64,000 nucleotides of DNA from Actinopolymorpha pittospori. Its GTDB lineage: Bacteria; Actinomycetota; Actinomycetes; Propionibacteriales; Actinopolymorphaceae. The stretch covers positions 1,612,001 to 1,676,000 of the forward strand of contig NZ_JADBEM010000001.1 of assembly GCF_014873875.1 (NCBI RefSeq). Reading direction: 5' to 3'. Position 1 is the first letter of the stretch. Each line of letters begins with the position of its first letter. Both the position numbers and the translations under genes were made by a program. This document shows positions 63,515 through 64,000 of this stretch, one piece after another. The notes under the pieces were generated by a model. That model was not told the origin of the DNA. It saw only the letters and a program-made list of their open reading frames with translations, and did no database searches.

Positions 63515-64000
63515 GTACGAAACACCTGCACCTGAACGCGTTCCTCATGAGCACCGGACACCACGAGGCGTCCTGGCGGCTGCCGGAGAGCAACCCGATC
63601 GCCAACACCGACGTCGAGCACTACCGCGAGCTCGCCCGGATCGCCGAACGGGGAACGTTCGACTCGATCTTCTTCGCCGACAGTCCCGCGCTGTTCAACG
63701 AGGTCGGACGCCGGCCCTCCGGTGCGTTGGAGCTGACGGTGCTGCTGACCGCGATCGCCCCGGCGACCGAACGGATCGGACTGATCGCCACCGCCTCCAC
63801 GACCTACAACGACCCGTACAACCTCGCCCGCCGGTTCGCCTCCGTCGACCACGTGAGCGGCGGCCGCGCCGGCTGGAACGTCGTCATCACGGCGACACTC
63901 GAGGCGGCCCGCAACTTCGGAATGGAGGAGTTACCGAGCCACCGGGACCGCTACCAGGCGCGGCGGAGTTCATCGAGGTGTCGCACAAGCTGTGGGACAG
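63511..64000 (+). CDS. LLM-class FMN-dependent monooxygenase, 5' part (leaves the window; apparent frameshift at 63960)
   Basis: ATG 63511 overlaps the ATPase stop. The visible 150 residues are a bacterial-luciferase-like monooxygenase of the NtaA/SnaA/DszA branch: LHLNAFLMSTGHHEASWRLP, FDSIFFADSPALF, RIGLIATASTTYNDPYNLAR, RFASVDHVSGGRAGWNVVIT. At 63958-63966 the family text AAEFIEVSHKLWD continues one base out of frame (GCGCGGCGGAG for expected GCGGCGGCGGAG), implying one missing G. It would release sulfite from the imported organosulfur compound with FMNH2 from a reductase not in view. Confidence 0.88.
   Translation, partial: MSTKHLHLNAFLMSTGHHEASWRLPESNPIANTDVEHYRELARIAERGTFDSIFFADSPALFNEVGRRPSGALELTVLLTAIAPATERIGLIATASTTYNDPYNLARRFASVDHVSGGRAGWNVVITATLEAARNFGMEELPSHRDRYQARRSSSRCRTSCGT

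Overview
The DNA is GC-rich and actinobacterial: F420-type nitroreductase, Tat-like and lipobox exports, SsuABC-type sulfur uptake with an actinobacterial leader peptide, GTGA/ATGA gene overlaps, and actinobacterial transposase families. The genus cannot be fixed from the sequence. Most of the window is accessory DNA in decay. Short runs of intact metabolic genes alternate with truncated transposases, integrases, phage and conjugative-element remnants and short repeats.

Layout. 0-4.8 kb: a redox patch (NmrA reductase with a coupled DUF302-like gene, AraC regulator, aldo/keto reductase preceded by a duplicated fragment of its own start and a frameshifted F420-type reductase). 5-9 kb: flavin-oxidase and ISAs1 fragments, an unknown gene, an SRPBCC gene and an IS5-type transposase bracketed by a 14-bp inverted repeat. 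9-19 kb: a 0.39-kb repeat in two copies, a KilAC antirepressor remnant, a phd antitoxin with a truncated toxin, an APH-type kinase, a secreted GH5-LysM glycosidase, and IS21, ISL3, nuclease and integrase remnants. 19-24.4 kb: a membrane protein, a group II intron-like stretch, a broken HupE/UreJ-like gene and a secreted phosphoesterase/beta-propeller protein split by one base. 25-37 kb: an iteron-like inverted repeat, a CoiA-type nuclease remnant, an ECF sigma/membrane partner pair, a frameshifted type I methyltransferase, a capsid fragment, an epimerase, a second phd antitoxin and a decayed integrase. 37.5-47 kb: a lipoprotein, an IS481 copy with perfect target duplication, a multi-zinc-ribbon nuclease gene cut cleanly by an IS1380-like element, DnaB and methyltransferase fragments, a VOC protein and an IS110 transposase. 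47.5-51 kb: a family-5 binding protein and a sulfatase. 51.3-55.1 kb: an A/T-richer gene for a 1263-residue PD-(D/E)xK nuclease-NACHT protein, probably a defence NLR. 55.5-56.8 kb: a structured repeat, two small genes and an intact tRNA-Ser(UGA). 57-64 kb: nitrilase, BBE-like oxidase and P-loop kinase, then a leader peptide and an ABC transporter plus flavin monooxygenase operon for organosulfur use.

What ties the accessory DNA together is tRNA-Ser. One intact gene lies at 56.7 kb. At least four other places (10.9, 26.9, 35.3, 43.9 kb) carry its 3' half from the anticodon loop onward, joined to a conserved non-tRNA flank, and a fifth at 19.7 kb is more decayed. I read these as attachment-site scars of related integrative elements; integrase remnants, CoiA, KilAC, phd modules and the structured repeat would be their debris. 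Many otherwise good genes carry single-base shifts in G/C runs, so sequencing indels must be kept in mind when a gene is called broken.
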